Positions 7,940-16,823 of a DNA stretch of 46,587 nucleotides are shown piece after piece. Source of the DNA: CAIXLI01 sp964587125 (GTDB lineage: Bacteria > Pseudomonadota > Alphaproteobacteria > UBA9219); contig CAZPKC010000014.1 of NCBI GenBank assembly GCA_964587125.1, positions 1 to 46,587 on the forward strand. The letters run 5' to 3'. Within the stretch, counting starts at the first letter, position 1, and each line of letters opens with the position of its first letter. The notes beneath the pieces are model-generated. The model was not told the DNA's origin. It did not search any database and was given only the letters and a program-made list of their open reading frames with translations. A program made the position numbers and the translations under genes.

Positions 7940-7968
7940 CTTGTAATTTTCCCGCGTCTTCCCACATC
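7940..7968 (+). promoter_or_regulatory. Candidate heat-shock (sigma-32/RpoH) promoter of clpB
   Basis: CTTGTAA at 7940-7946, a 14-nt spacer, then CCCACATC at 7961-7968. This resembles the RpoH consensus (CTTGAAA, then CCCATNT) and lies just upstream of the clpB ribosome site, where a chaperone gene would be expected to have one. Confidence 0.45.
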
Positions 7969-8003
7969 GTGAGAACAAGAGTAGGTTTGTGCGCGGAGGT
8001 TTT

Positions 8004-10592
8004 ATGGATTTCGAAAATTTTACTGAGCGATCTCAGGGCTTTATTCAGGCGGCGCAAATGGTCGCGCTTGGCAAGCATCATCAAATGCTGCATCTGGATC
8101 ATTTGCTGAAAGCGCTTTTGGACGACCGCGAGGGGATGGCCGCAGGCTTGATCCGCGCGGCCGGAGGCGATCCGCGAGAGGCGCTTCGCGCCGCGGAAGA
8201 CGCGCTCGAAAAAATCCCGCAAGTGTACGCGGAAGGCAACGCCGACCAACTGCATCTGTCGCCGGAATTCGCGCGGTTTCTGTCGTCCGTCGGCGACATC
8301 GCCAAAAAAGCGGGCGACAGTTACGTGACGGTCGAACGCATGCTTCTCGGCATCGCCTTGGCGCAAGGCACATCGGCGCAAAAAGCGCTTGTCTCGGCGG
8401 GAGTGACGGCGGAAGCGTTGAACCGCGCCATTAACGAAGTGCGCAAAGGCCGCAAGGCCGACAGCGCACAGGCGGAGCAAGGCTACGATGCGCTAAAAAA
8501 ATACGCGCGCGACCTGACGCAGGCGGCGCGAGACGGCAAACTTGATCCCGTCATCGGACGCGACGAGGAAATCCGCCGCACGATCCAGGTTCTGGCGCGC
8601 AGGACGAAAAACAACCCGGTTTTGATAGGCGAACCCGGTGTCGGCAAAACGGCGATTGTCGAAGGCCTCGCGCAGCGCATCGTTCGCGGCGACGTGCCGG
8701 AAAGCCTCAAGGATAAAAGACTTCTCTCCATCGATCTCGGCGCGCTCATCGCGGGCGCGAAATTCCGCGGCGAGTTCGAGGAGCGCCTGAAAGCCGTGCT
8801 TCAGGAAATTTCGGCGGCGGCTGGCGAGATCATAGTCTTCATCGACGAACTTCACACACTCGTCGGCGCGGGCAAAGCCGAAGGTTCGATGGACGCCTCC
8901 AACATGCTGAAACCGGCCTTGGCGCGCGGCGATCTGCATTGCGTGGGCGCGACGACGCTCGACGAATACAGGCAGAACATCGAAAAAGACGCGGCTCTCG
9001 CGCGGCGTTTCCAGCCGATTTTCGTGAGCCAGCCCACCGTCGTCGACACCATTTCGATCCTTCGCGGGCTCAAGGAAAAATACGAAATGCACCACGGCGT
9101 GCGCATAACGGACGGCGCGATTGTTGCGGCGGCCACGCTGTCGAACCGCTATATCACCGACCGGTTTCTGCCCGACAAAGCTATAGATTTAATCGACGAA
9201 GCGGCGGCGCGCCTCAGGATGGAAGTGGACAGCAAGCCCGAAGAAATCGACGAGCTCGATCGCAAAATCATCCAATTGAAGATCGAACGCGAGGCCTTGA
9301 AAAAAGAGCAGGATGCGGCCTCGAAGGATCGCCTCGGCAAGCTCGAAAAAGAACTGGCGGGACTTGAGAAAAAATCCGCCGATCTGACGTCGCGCTGGCG
9401 CGCTGAAAAGGAACAAATCGGAAGCGCGCAGAAGATAAAAGAGCAACTGGAGCGCGCGCGAGCCGAACTCGACGCGGCTCAGCGCAAAGGCGACTTCACG
9501 CGCGCGGGCGAATTGACCTACAGCGTCATTCCCGATCTGACGCGCAAGCTGGAATCCGCGCAGAAGCAATCGGAAAACGCGATGCTCGACGAAGTCGTTA
9601 AGGACGGCGATATTGCCGCTATCGTCAGCCGCTGGACGGGCATCCCCGTCGATAAGATGCTGAGCGGCGAGCGAGAAAAGCTGCTGAAAATGGAAGAAAG
9701 CTTGCGTACGCGCGTGATCGGGCAGGACGAAGCCATTATCGCGGTGTCGAACGCCGTACGCCGCGCGCGCGCCGGATTGCAGGACCCGAACCGTCCGATG
9801 GGCTCGTTCCTTTTCCTTGGCCCCACGGGCGTCGGCAAAACGGAGATGACCAAAGCCTTGGCGGAATTTTTGTTCGACAACGAGCAGGCGATGCAACGCA
9901 TCGACATGTCCGAATACATGGAAAAGCATTCGGTCGCGCGGCTCATCGGCGCGCCTCCGGGCTATGTGGGCTATGAAGAAGGCGGAGCGTTGACCGAAGC
10001 CGTCCGCCGCCGCCCCTATCAGGTTATCCTGTTCGACGAAGTCGAAAAAGCGCACGCGGACGTTTTTAACATCCTTTTGCAAGTCCTCGATGAAGGCCGT
10101 TTGACGGACGGGCAGGGGCGCGTGGTCGATTTTAAGAACACGCTCATCGTCCTGACCTCGAATTTGGGCTCGGACATTATCGCGCAAGACGATGAAACCG
10201 AACTCTCGCCGCGCACCAAGGACAAGGTTATGGAAATCGTGCGCGGGCATTTCCGCCCCGAATTTCTCAACCGGCTCGACGAAATTTTGCTCTTCCGCCG
10301 CTTGTCTCGCGAAAATATGGAGGGCATTGTCGCCATTCAGTTGAAGCATCTGCAACGATTGCTCGAAGATCACAAAATCGCGCTTGATGTAGAGCCCAAG
10401 GCGCTCCATTGGCTGGCCGAGACGGGATACGATCCCGTCTACGGCGCAAGGCCCTTGAAGCGCATCATCCAACGCACGCTGCAAAACCCGCTGGCTCAGG
10501 ACATCCTCTCCGGCAAAATCCTCGACGGCCAAACGGTAAAAGTCGATGCCGGACATGACGGACTAGTTTTGAAAGCGGCGAAAGCTAAATAA
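8004..10592 (+). CDS. clpB: ATP-dependent disaggregase ClpB
   Basis: An 862-residue Hsp100 chaperone that pulls polypeptides out of aggregates with DnaK/DnaJ. It contains the N-terminal Clp repeat domain (about 1-145), AAA-1 with GEPGVGKT and VFIDELHTLVGAG, and the coiled-coil middle domain (about 405-520, rich in K/E with leucine heptads) that separates ClpB from ClpA. AAA-2 has GPTGVGKTE, VILFDEVEKAH and the pore segment GAPPGYVGYEEGG; the ClpB C-terminal domain has GYDPVYGARPLKR. No ClpP-binding IGF/L loop is obvious. The start is the ATG at 8004 with GGAGG at 7995; a GTG at 7989 would precede that site. dnaJ lies 22 kb away. Confidence 0.97.
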   Translation: MDFENFTERSQGFIQAAQMVALGKHHQMLHLDHLLKALLDDREGMAAGLIRAAGGDPREALRAAEDALEKIPQVYAEGNADQLHLSPEFARFLSSVGDIAKKAGDSYVTVERMLLGIALAQGTSAQKALVSAGVTAEALNRAINEVRKGRKADSAQAEQGYDALKKYARDLTQAARDGKLDPVIGRDEEIRRTIQVLARRTKNNPVLIGEPGVGKTAIVEGLAQRIVRGDVPESLKDKRLLSIDLGALIAGAKFRGEFEERLKAVLQEISAAAGEIIVFIDELHTLVGAGKAEGSMDASNMLKPALARGDLHCVGATTLDEYRQNIEKDAALARRFQPIFVSQPTVVDTISILRGLKEKYEMHHGVRITDGAIVAAATLSNRYITDRFLPDKAIDLIDEAAARLRMEVDSKPEEIDELDRKIIQLKIEREALKKEQDAASKDRLGKLEKELAGLEKKSADLTSRWRAEKEQIGSAQKIKEQLERARAELDAAQRKGDFTRAGELTYSVIPDLTRKLESAQKQSENAMLDEVVKDGDIAAIVSRWTGIPVDKMLSGEREKLLKMEESLRTRVIGQDEAIIAVSNAVRRARAGLQDPNRPMGSFLFLGPTGVGKTEMTKALAEFLFDNEQAMQRIDMSEYMEKHSVARLIGAPPGYVGYEEGGALTEAVRRRPYQVILFDEVEKAHADVFNILLQVLDEGRLTDGQGRVVDFKNTLIVLTSNLGSDIIAQDDETELSPRTKDKVMEIVRGHFRPEFLNRLDEILLFRRLSRENMEGIVAIQLKHLQRLLEDHKIALDVEPKALHWLAETGYDPVYGARPLKRIIQRTLQNPLAQDILSGKILDGQTVKVDAGHDGLVLKAAKAK

Positions 10593-10675
10593 GAAGAGTC
10601 CCCCAACCCATCTTGCCTCCCTCCCCCAATCCCTCTATAACCGCGCCAACCTAATAAACTTATGGAGCATAAATA

Positions 10676-11098
10676 ATGTCCGTCGAACGCACGCTTTCCA
10701 TCCTCAAGCCCGATGCGACCCGCCGCAATCTGACCGGCAAGATCAACGCCGTATTCGAAGCAGCCGGCTTGCGCGTCGTCGCGCAAAAAAGGCTTCACAT
10801 GACGCGCGCGCAGGCCGAAGGCTTCTACGCCGTTCACGAAGCGCGCCCCTTTTTCAACGACCTGTGCGCTTATATGTCGTCCGAGCCCGTCGTCGTGCAG
10901 GTTTTGCAAGGCGAAAATGCCGTCGCCAAGAACCGCGAAATCATGGGCGCTACGAATCCCGCCAACGCCGCTCCGGGCACGATCCGCAAAGAGTTCGCCC
11001 TTAACATTCAGGAAAACTCGGTTCACGGCTCCGACAGCCTCGAAAACGCCAAGATCGAAATCGCCTACTTCTTCCGTCCCGAAGAAATCGTCGGTTAA
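10676..11098 (+). CDS. ndk: Nucleoside diphosphate kinase
   Basis: A 140-residue Ndk. It transfers the gamma-phosphate from ATP to other NDPs through a phospho-histidine. Visible are TLSILKPDATRRNLTGKI, the GATNPANAAPGTIRKEFA segment and the active-site loop NSVHGSDS with the catalytic His. Length matches bacterial Ndk (about 140). GGAG lies near 10663, 8 nt before the ATG. It is 83 bp behind clpB on the same strand and convergent with the Lon-domain gene. Confidence 0.97.
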   Translation: MSVERTLSILKPDATRRNLTGKINAVFEAAGLRVVAQKRLHMTRAQAEGFYAVHEARPFFNDLCAYMSSEPVVVQVLQGENAVAKNREIMGATNPANAAPGTIRKEFALNIQENSVHGSDSLENAKIEIAYFFRPEEIVG

Positions 11099-11128
11099 CG
11101 ATATCAACAGCGCCTTGAAGTGACCTGC

Positions 11129-11797
11129 TTAATGCCTGACCTCGACCTCGTTTTCCGGTTGAGGCAGCGCCGCCATTTCAAGCAAAGCCATAAGCATCTG
11201 CGCGCGCAAGGCGACGCTTTCGGCTTCGAGAAGCGCCTGTTTTTCGGCGGGAGCCAGCGGACAAATCATAATGATCGTCGGTAGAAGAACGTCGTTGGGC
11301 GCGTTTTTCACCACGCTCCAATCGACGGATATCGCGTTCTTCTTGAAATAAATCCGCATAAGCTCGATCAAACGTTCGCGGTCGATCTGGTCGGGATCGC
11401 CTTCGCCGAGATCGGCCAGATAAGGCGTCCATTCCGGCTTCACGATCCGGTAGGCGCGCGTGAGCGGCAATTCCGAAAGGACGCGAAAGCGGCACACGCC
11501 CGTAAGGACGATCAGCAGCCTTCCGTCATCGACTTCGTTGAACGAGGTGATGCGTCCCGCGCATCCGACCGAATAAAGCGGCGGATTTTCGCCTTCCTCT
11601 TCGACGGAGGGCTGAATCATGCCGATCAGGCGACCCTTGCCAAGGGCGTCTTCGACCATTGCGCGGTAGCGCATCTCGAAAATATTGAGAGGCAACCGCG
11701 CCTGCGGCAGCAAGACTGCTCCCGAAAGCGGAAAAACCGGCAATTCTTCGGGCAACGCCGCAAGAAAGTTCTGAGCCGAGATAAGCGAACTTGTCAT
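11129..11797 (-). CDS. Lon N-terminal (substrate-binding) domain protein
   Basis: A 222-residue free-standing Lon N-domain protein (LON_substr_bdg family): LPVFPLSGAVLLPQARLPLNIFEMRYRAMVEDAL, GMIQP, VGCAGRITSFNEVDDGRLLIVLTGVCRFRV. There is no ATPase or protease part. Such proteins are common in alphaproteobacteria, often next to a YbbN/CnoX gene as here; their role is not established but is presumed to be binding misfolded protein. Its ATG shares an ATGA overlap with the cnoX stop, so translation is coupled. Last gene of the TPR lipoprotein-CnoX-LonN operon. Confidence 0.9.
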   Translation of the reverse strand: MTSSLISAQNFLAALPEELPVFPLSGAVLLPQARLPLNIFEMRYRAMVEDALGKGRLIGMIQPSVEEEGENPPLYSVGCAGRITSFNEVDDGRLLIVLTGVCRFRVLSELPLTRAYRIVKPEWTPYLADLGEGDPDQIDRERLIELMRIYFKKNAISVDWSVVKNAPNDVLLPTIIMICPLAPAEKQALLEAESVALRAQMLMALLEMAALPQPENEVEVRH

Positions 11798-12717
11798 GAA
11801 AATAAAATCGAAGAGAGGCGTTTGCGCGATGAAACGGTCAAAGGATCGGAAGATCCGAACGCTTCGAAGAACTTGACGAGCTGCTTGCGCGCCGCGCCGT
11901 CGTTCCACGCGCGCGCGCGGCGGACCAGATCAAGCAACTGATCGACGGCGTCCTCTTTGCGTCCCGCCGCGTAATAGGCCAAGGCGAGAGCAAACCGCGT
12001 TTCATGATCGTCGGGATTTTGCTTAAGCGCGGCTTCCAGCTTTTCCGCCTGTCCCTCGCTTTTTCCGGCTTCTTCGGCCACTTCGACCGCCGCGCGGACG
12101 GAATCGAGCGCTTTGTCCTTGGCTATGGCGGCGGGCGCGGCGTCGAGCATTTTCCGTGCTTCGGGAATCTTGTTTTCCTGAATCAGGCAACGCGCCAATC
12201 CGGCATAGGCCGCCGCGTTTTCTTTCTCCATATCGAGAATGTCGGCGTAAATCGCGCGCGCTGTGGCGATATCGCCGCGGGCAAGATGCTCCGCCGCCTG
12301 CTTGAAAGCCGTCTTAAGGCCCGCTTTTTCTTCGCCACCCGCGCCCGTCGTTTTCAAAATATTGTCCAGCCACGTTTTGATCTCGGCATCGGGCAGAATT
12401 CCGGCAAAAGCGTCGAGGGGACGCCCCTGATAAAAAGCGAAGACGGAAGGAACCGAAGTCACGCCCATTTGCCGGATAATCGGCTGGTTGCGTTCAACGT
12501 CGATTTTCGCGAGCCTGACGGCGCCTTTCGACCCGCGCGCGAGTTTTTCCAGCGAGGCGGTCAATTGCTTGCAGGCGCTGTCCCTCGGCAGCCAGAAATC
12601 AACCAGCACCACAGCGGAGCGCGAGGCTTCGAGAACGTCGTCGTTGAAGGTCGCCAAAACAACGTCTTTGACGGGATCGATGGAAACGGTCGGCGCGGAA
12701 GAAGGCGAGAGCGGCAT
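11794..12717 (-). CDS. cnoX: Thioredoxin-TPR chaperone, CnoX (YbbN) family
   Basis: A 307-residue protein with an N-terminal thioredoxin fold (about 15-125: VVLVDFWLPRDSACKQL, IDVERNQPIIRQMGVTSVPSVFAFYQG) followed by TPR-like helices (about 135-300). CnoX proteins hold unfolded clients and hand them to GroEL. The thioredoxin CxxC is replaced by D46-S-A-C49: the first Cys is lost, as in the SxxC of E. coli YbbN, so it cannot act as a classical disulfide reductase. The cis-Pro (SVPSV) is kept. It lies 21 bp after the lipoprotein gene and overlaps the Lon-domain gene by 4 nt. Confidence 0.88.
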   Translation of the reverse strand: MPLSPSSAPTVSIDPVKDVVLATFNDDVLEASRSAVVLVDFWLPRDSACKQLTASLEKLARGSKGAVRLAKIDVERNQPIIRQMGVTSVPSVFAFYQGRPLDAFAGILPDAEIKTWLDNILKTTGAGGEEKAGLKTAFKQAAEHLARGDIATARAIYADILDMEKENAAAYAGLARCLIQENKIPEARKMLDAAPAAIAKDKALDSVRAAVEVAEEAGKSEGQAEKLEAALKQNPDDHETRFALALAYYAAGRKEDAVDQLLDLVRRARAWNDGAARKQLVKFFEAFGSSDPLTVSSRKRLSSILFS

Positions 12718-12738
12718 CGGGATGCTTTCACAATATGG

Positions 12739-13434
12739 TTAAGGCTTCTCGTGCGGGACGCAGGAGAAGGTTTTTTTGCTCAATTTGGCGCAGATCGATT
12801 TGGGTTCTTTGCCGGTGACTTTGATTGCGAATACCGGCGTGCCTCCCTCCGTTTTGACTTCCGGCACGATGAGAAAGGATAAATCGTCGTCATCCAACAA
12901 GGCCTTGGCTTTGGCTTCATGGCCTTGTGCCATGCCCTCGGTTGGGAAAGAGCCGAGATCGGCGTAAGCTTCGCCGCCCAAGGATTCTTTGGCCTGCATC
13001 ATTTGGGAAGCTTTAGCCAGATTCTGCTTCAAAGCAGAAGGGACGTTTTGGCCGTTCGCAAAAGGCCCCAGAAGATCGACGGCCGAGGCAGCGTCTCCTT
13101 CCTCGATATATAGATGCGCAAGATTGTTTGCGACCGCGCCGTCCTTCGGAGCCAGATCGAGCGCCTGCCGGTAGGCGTCGCGCGCTTTATCGCGCTTGCC
13201 GAGCAAATCGTACGAGACGCCCAATCCGTTCCATGCGCGGGCGTTTTTCCCGTCGCGCGAGATGGCGCTGAGATAAATATCCTTGGCCTCGTCGTTTTTC
13301 CCCGCCGCGAGCAGGGCTTTGCCCTGCTCGCCGAGCGCGGCCGACATTTTGACGTCTTCGGGCGAGGCGGCCGACGCGCAGGCGGCAAGGCCCGCGCATA
13401 AAAGCAGAAGGGGAAGCGTTTTTGCGGAGAGCAT
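12739..13434 (-). CDS. TPR-repeat lipoprotein
   Basis: A 231-residue secreted protein. The signal sequence MLSAKTLPLLLLCAGLAAC ends in a lipobox (LAAC, Cys at about 19). Three or so TPR units follow (about 33-135; for example ARAWNGLGVSYDLLGKRDKARDAYRQALDLAPKDGAVANNLAHLYIEEGD). A distinct tail (about 180-231) has SICAKLSKKTFSCVP, two Cys that could form a disulfide. It recalls TadD/PilF-like pilotins, but no pilus genes are nearby, so no specific role is claimed. First gene of the operon with cnoX. Confidence 0.75.
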   Translation of the reverse strand: MLSAKTLPLLLLCAGLAACASAASPEDVKMSAALGEQGKALLAAGKNDEAKDIYLSAISRDGKNARAWNGLGVSYDLLGKRDKARDAYRQALDLAPKDGAVANNLAHLYIEEGDAASAVDLLGPFANGQNVPSALKQNLAKASQMMQAKESLGGEAYADLGSFPTEGMAQGHEAKAKALLDDDDLSFLIVPEVKTEGGTPVFAIKVTGKEPKSICAKLSKKTFSCVPHEKP

Positions 13435-13526
13435 GGGAGCCTCATGGAATGGTTTATAACCTTTATTCTGTAACAGAAACGCGCGTTTACCAATTATTAT
13501 TTTTCTGGGGCGTATCCTAGGGGATT

Positions 13527-14039
13527 ATGAACGATAAGCCATCCCCTTCGCCCGAGTCGAAAGCGCAAGCGGCGCAGGATTTGCCGCGCCTGATCGAGCG
13601 CATGCACAGGCGTTATCTCGACGTCGTGCGCATCGAACTGGCGCGACACGGGTTTCACGATATCAGCCCCGTTCAAGCCGTCATGTTGGGAACAATCGGC
13701 GGAACAAGCGGAAACGAGGAAATTTCCGTCCGCGACCTGATCGAACGCGGATATTACCTCGGCTCCAACGCCTCTTATAATTTAAAAAATCTGGTCGAGG
13801 GCGGATATGTCGAGCGTCAGGCTTCGGCGCGGGACAGGCGTTCGGCGCGGCTTAGCCTGTCGGCCAAAGGGCGCGACATTTTGGGATTTCTAACCAAGCT
13901 CAATCTGACTATGGCGGATGGCTTTATCAAAAACGAAGGGCGCGAACTTGAAGTGACATACCAAACCCTTCGCGCTTTTGAGCGCCGCTGGACCGAGGCG
14001 ATACGGTCTGAAGTCCCAAGCGATAACGGACCCTTATAA
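13527..14039 (+). CDS. MarR-family transcriptional regulator
   Basis: A 170-residue winged-helix dimeric regulator. The recognition region is NEEISVRDLIERGYYLGSNASYNLKNLVEGGYVERQASARDRRSARLSLSAKG, with the wing DxRS (RDRRSARLSLS). The layout and wording resemble the LdtR/MarR-like regulators of alphaproteobacteria. The effector is unknown. It is divergent from the TPR lipoprotein gene (92 bp between the starts), which may be a target. Its last 6 nt overlap the end of the convergent gloB. Confidence 0.85.
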   Translation: MNDKPSPSPESKAQAAQDLPRLIERMHRRYLDVVRIELARHGFHDISPVQAVMLGTIGGTSGNEEISVRDLIERGYYLGSNASYNLKNLVEGGYVERQASARDRRSARLSLSAKGRDILGFLTKLNLTMADGFIKNEGRELEVTYQTLRAFERRWTEAIRSEVPSDNGPL

Positions 14040-14831
14040 TTTCTGCTGCCCAAAGTGGTCTTTGGCCGAACGCAGCATGCCGAAGACGGCTTCGGGATCG
14101 GCGTCTTCGGGCGCTATTCTGGCCTTTGCCAAGGCTTTGCGCAAATCGCTTTGATCGGTGCGCAGGAAAGGATTGCAACGTTTTTCCGCGCCCAAGAGCG
14201 TCGGTACCGTCGGCTTTCCCGCCTTGCGCAAAGCGGCGATTTCGGTCGCGCGGGTTTTCAGCTCTTCGTTGTTTTTGTCGATGGCGAGGGCGAATTTAGC
14301 GTTATTTTCGCTCTTTTCGTGCCCGCAATATGCCTGCGTATCGTCGGGCAGGGCGCGGATAAGTTTCAACGACTCCCACATCTGATCGGTGTTGCCCTCA
14401 TCAAGGCGTCCGCAACCGAGAGGAAACAGGGTGTCCCCGCAAAACAGCGCCTTGATTTGCGGAAAATAGTAGGAAACATGACCGTCGGTGTGGCCGTGCG
14501 TCGCCAAAACCTCGCCGCGCAAAGTCGAAAACGTGACGATGTCTCCGTGATCGACGCCGCGCGAAATTCCCGGAATAAGGCCTTTTTCCTTGGCGGGGCC
14601 GATGACCGGAGCGCCGAATTCTTCCTGCAACGCTTCGTTACCGCCAATGTGGTCGGGATGATGGTGCGTGTTGAGAATAAGCGCGAGATAAAGTTCGCGC
14701 TCTTTCAACGCGCGCGAGACGATCTTGCCGTCGCCCGGATCGACGGCCATTGCGAGTCCCAGATCGCGGTCGCTGATCAGGAAGATGTAGTTGTCCGTAA
14801 AGGCGGGTAAAGTTTCGATGATGAAAGACAT
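14034..14831 (-). CDS. gloB: Hydroxyacylglutathione hydrolase (glyoxalase II)
   Basis: A 265-residue metallo-beta-lactamase-fold enzyme that hydrolyses S-lactoylglutathione to lactate and glutathione. The metal site is complete: TH56-H-H58-P-D60-H61, then ATHGHTDGHVSYY, the bridging Asp in LFCGDTLF, and YCGHEKSENNAKFA, the family's glutathione-binding stretch. The start is the ATG at 14831 with AAGGG 7 nt upstream; a frame start at 14852 lacks one. Its stop overlaps the MarR gene tail to tail. It is divergent from the methyltransferase gene, a pairing common in alphaproteobacteria. Confidence 0.95.
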   Translation of the reverse strand: MSFIIETLPAFTDNYIFLISDRDLGLAMAVDPGDGKIVSRALKERELYLALILNTHHHPDHIGGNEALQEEFGAPVIGPAKEKGLIPGISRGVDHGDIVTFSTLRGEVLATHGHTDGHVSYYFPQIKALFCGDTLFPLGCGRLDEGNTDQMWESLKLIRALPDDTQAYCGHEKSENNAKFALAIDKNNEELKTRATEIAALRKAGKPTVPTLLGAEKRCNPFLRTDQSDLRKALAKARIAPEDADPEAVFGMLRSAKDHFGQQKL

Positions 14832-14916
14832 GGCTGACCCTTGTTGCGGCAACTGTTAAGTTTCACCGATTTGTGCTAAAAGACTGTTAACGAAATACTG
14901 ACCGCCCCCGGCCCCC

Positions 14917-15609
14917 ATGTTGACCGATTTCGCCGATTCGCAGGATTTTTATCAAAGCCGGACGGGCCGCGCCGCGCAGGGCCTTTTGCGCGCGCGCATA
15001 GGCAAAAGGTGGTCCGGGCTTGCGAACGGACGGGTTTTGCCTTTGGGCCGCGCCGCGCTGGTGCTTGACGAAACGCCCTTTATTTCCGCGCGCATGACGG
15101 GCGCACAGGAAGAGACGTTCTCCTGCCTGGTCGATTCGAAAAACAAGCCCTTGCCCGACGCGGATATCGACCGCGCGATCATGTTGCACGCGCTTAAAGC
15201 GGAGTCGGATTTGGAGCCTGTTTTGCGCGAAATCTGGCGCGTCTTGAAAGGCGAAGGGCGGCTCTTGATGGTTTTGCCGAGAGCGGGCAGCGCGTGGGCG
15301 CGAAATCCGGATACGCCTTTCGGCCACGAGCCCGCATACACGGCCTCGCAAATTAAAAAGATTTTAAAGCGCCACGGATTTTTCGTCGCGCGCATGAACC
15401 GCGCCCTTTATGCGCGGCCCTGCGCGCCCGAACCCAATTTTTTAAGAGCGCTTGAAATCGAAAGGGCCGCGCCGGGGATTTTTTTGCGTTTCGGCGGCGG
15501 CGTACTTTTGGTCGAGGCCAGAAAAAGAATTTGCGGCATCGCGGGCGCGAAACAAAAGAAACGCCCGCGTTGCGCCAATCCGCTGCTCCCGTTGCCGCTG
15601 CCGATATGA
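14917..15609 (+). CDS. SAM-dependent methyltransferase, type-11-like, degenerate
   Basis: A 230-residue protein. The C-terminal half has the class-I methyltransferase pattern after motif I: DIDRAIMLHALKAESDLEPVLREIWRVLKGEGRLLMVLPRAGSAWARNPDTPFGHEPAYTASQIKKILKRHGFF. The N-terminal half lacks a normal SAM-binding glycine loop; LANGRVLPLGRA stands where VLGIGxGxG-type sequence is usual. This form is typical of the gene beside gloB in alphaproteobacteria. Substrate unknown. The basic, cysteine-containing tail ends in LPLPLPI. Confidence 0.72.
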   Translation: MLTDFADSQDFYQSRTGRAAQGLLRARIGKRWSGLANGRVLPLGRAALVLDETPFISARMTGAQEETFSCLVDSKNKPLPDADIDRAIMLHALKAESDLEPVLREIWRVLKGEGRLLMVLPRAGSAWARNPDTPFGHEPAYTASQIKKILKRHGFFVARMNRALYARPCAPEPNFLRALEIERAAPGIFLRFGGGVLLVEARKRICGIAGAKQKKRPRCANPLLPLPLPI

Positions 15610-15623
15610 GGCCGCGCGTCCCC

Positions 15624-16760
15624 TTAGGACGGCGAAGCTGAAGGTAAAGCCGGAGCAATTCGCGGAGAACAGGGATTGTTGGGATGACGGTATTCGGGAT
15701 TGCCAAAAACCGCCAAAGCCACGTCCTTAAACAAAGGGCGCGCACCCTTTTCCGCTGCAAGCTTATAAGTTGTGACGCTTTCATCGAAAAGCTTGCGGCA
15801 CATCAATTCATGCTTCATGTTTTGCTGCGAGGGTTCGATATATCCGTAATACGGCAGACTACCATCAGTTGGCGGCTGGAATTTTGTGTTTTTTCCCAAA
15901 TGCCAGAACTCCTCGGCATATGCTCCGAGGCCAACCGCGGCAGCGGCGTTGAAAAGCATTCGCCGGTTATTAAGCGCTTCTCTCTCTTTTTCCGTAAGCT
16001 GGGGGCCCATTCCGGCAAGCGCCTCTTCTTCTCTTTCCTCGAAATAGCGTAGCGCCGTCAGAGGCCTTCCCTTTTCATCTCTTTTAACCTCGCTGATGCG
16101 CACGCCCATATCCACCAGAACGCCCTTCTCGCGCAAAAGCTGATTGCGGCGCATTTCGGTTTCGATAATTTCTTTCACAAAAAAGTTGTCGGGATTCTTC
16201 TTCTGAAGCTCTTTCACCTTTTGCGTAAGAACTTGCATTTCGTCCCACGATTTCTCATCGAACCTTACAACGGCCACATCGACGGCTGCGCCCGTCATGT
16301 GCGGCGAGTTGGGGCGGGACGGCAAGGAAACATACATCTGCGTCTCCTTAGTTGCCTCTTCCTCGGTACGATTAAAGGGAGGGGCTATAAGTTTTTCTTT
16401 AAATTGCTCAAAAAGCGCGGTTTGGACTGTTTCCGGACGATATGCGTCAATTATAACGACCTTATATCTCGGGGGTAAGTTCTCGTTTAGCTTTACAAGG
16501 TCTTCGGCAATGCTTTTTCTCATAAGAGGCGCGATTAACGCCCCCTTTAGCTCCCCGACTTTCCACGGAGAGATCCCGCAGCCGCCAAAGAAAAAAGGGA
16601 ACGAAAGCACTTCGGGATATTCCGAAAACATGCCCACGGAAACCAACGGCTCTTTAGAAAGAGGGTTGGCTTCGTCAAGTTGGTTGTTCTGCCATCCCAC
16701 ATTTGATTTTTGCTTTGGAATGGGTTTAAAAAAATCAATTATTCCAGATACCATTGTCAT
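15624..16760 (-). CDS. D-Ala-D-Ala dipeptidase-like protein (VanX/DdpX, peptidase M15D)
   Basis: A 378-residue protein, much longer than VanX (about 200), with no signal peptide. All VanX landmarks are present in order: AYRPETVQ (Arg about 108), SPHMTGAAVDV giving zinc ligands His 154 and Asp 161, and EEFWH with catalytic Glu 284 and zinc ligand His 287. VanX cleaves D-Ala-D-Ala in the cytoplasm, for dipeptide recycling or glycopeptide resistance. Between the SxHxxGxAxD motif and EFWH there are about 120 residues instead of the usual 60 or so, including a charged helical insert (about 210-265), so the substrate may differ. The start is ATG 16760 with GGGAG 6 nt upstream. It is 63 bp downstream of an unknown membrane protein, probably in one operon. 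Confidence 0.8.
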   Translation of the reverse strand: MTMVSGIIDFFKPIPKQKSNVGWQNNQLDEANPLSKEPLVSVGMFSEYPEVLSFPFFFGGCGISPWKVGELKGALIAPLMRKSIAEDLVKLNENLPPRYKVVIIDAYRPETVQTALFEQFKEKLIAPPFNRTEEEATKETQMYVSLPSRPNSPHMTGAAVDVAVVRFDEKSWDEMQVLTQKVKELQKKNPDNFFVKEIIETEMRRNQLLREKGVLVDMGVRISEVKRDEKGRPLTALRYFEEREEEALAGMGPQLTEKEREALNNRRMLFNAAAAVGLGAYAEEFWHLGKNTKFQPPTDGSLPYYGYIEPSQQNMKHELMCRKLFDESVTTYKLAAEKGARPLFKDVALAVFGNPEYRHPNNPCSPRIAPALPSASPS

Positions 16761-16823
16761 TATTTCTCCCAATTATCCCATAAATATTCGGCGATAATTT
16801 TCTGCGCACTACGCCCCATGCAC

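Noticed and set aside
9189..10556. Long antisense frame (455 codons) across clpB
   Set aside because: Shadow of ClpB with no domain pattern.
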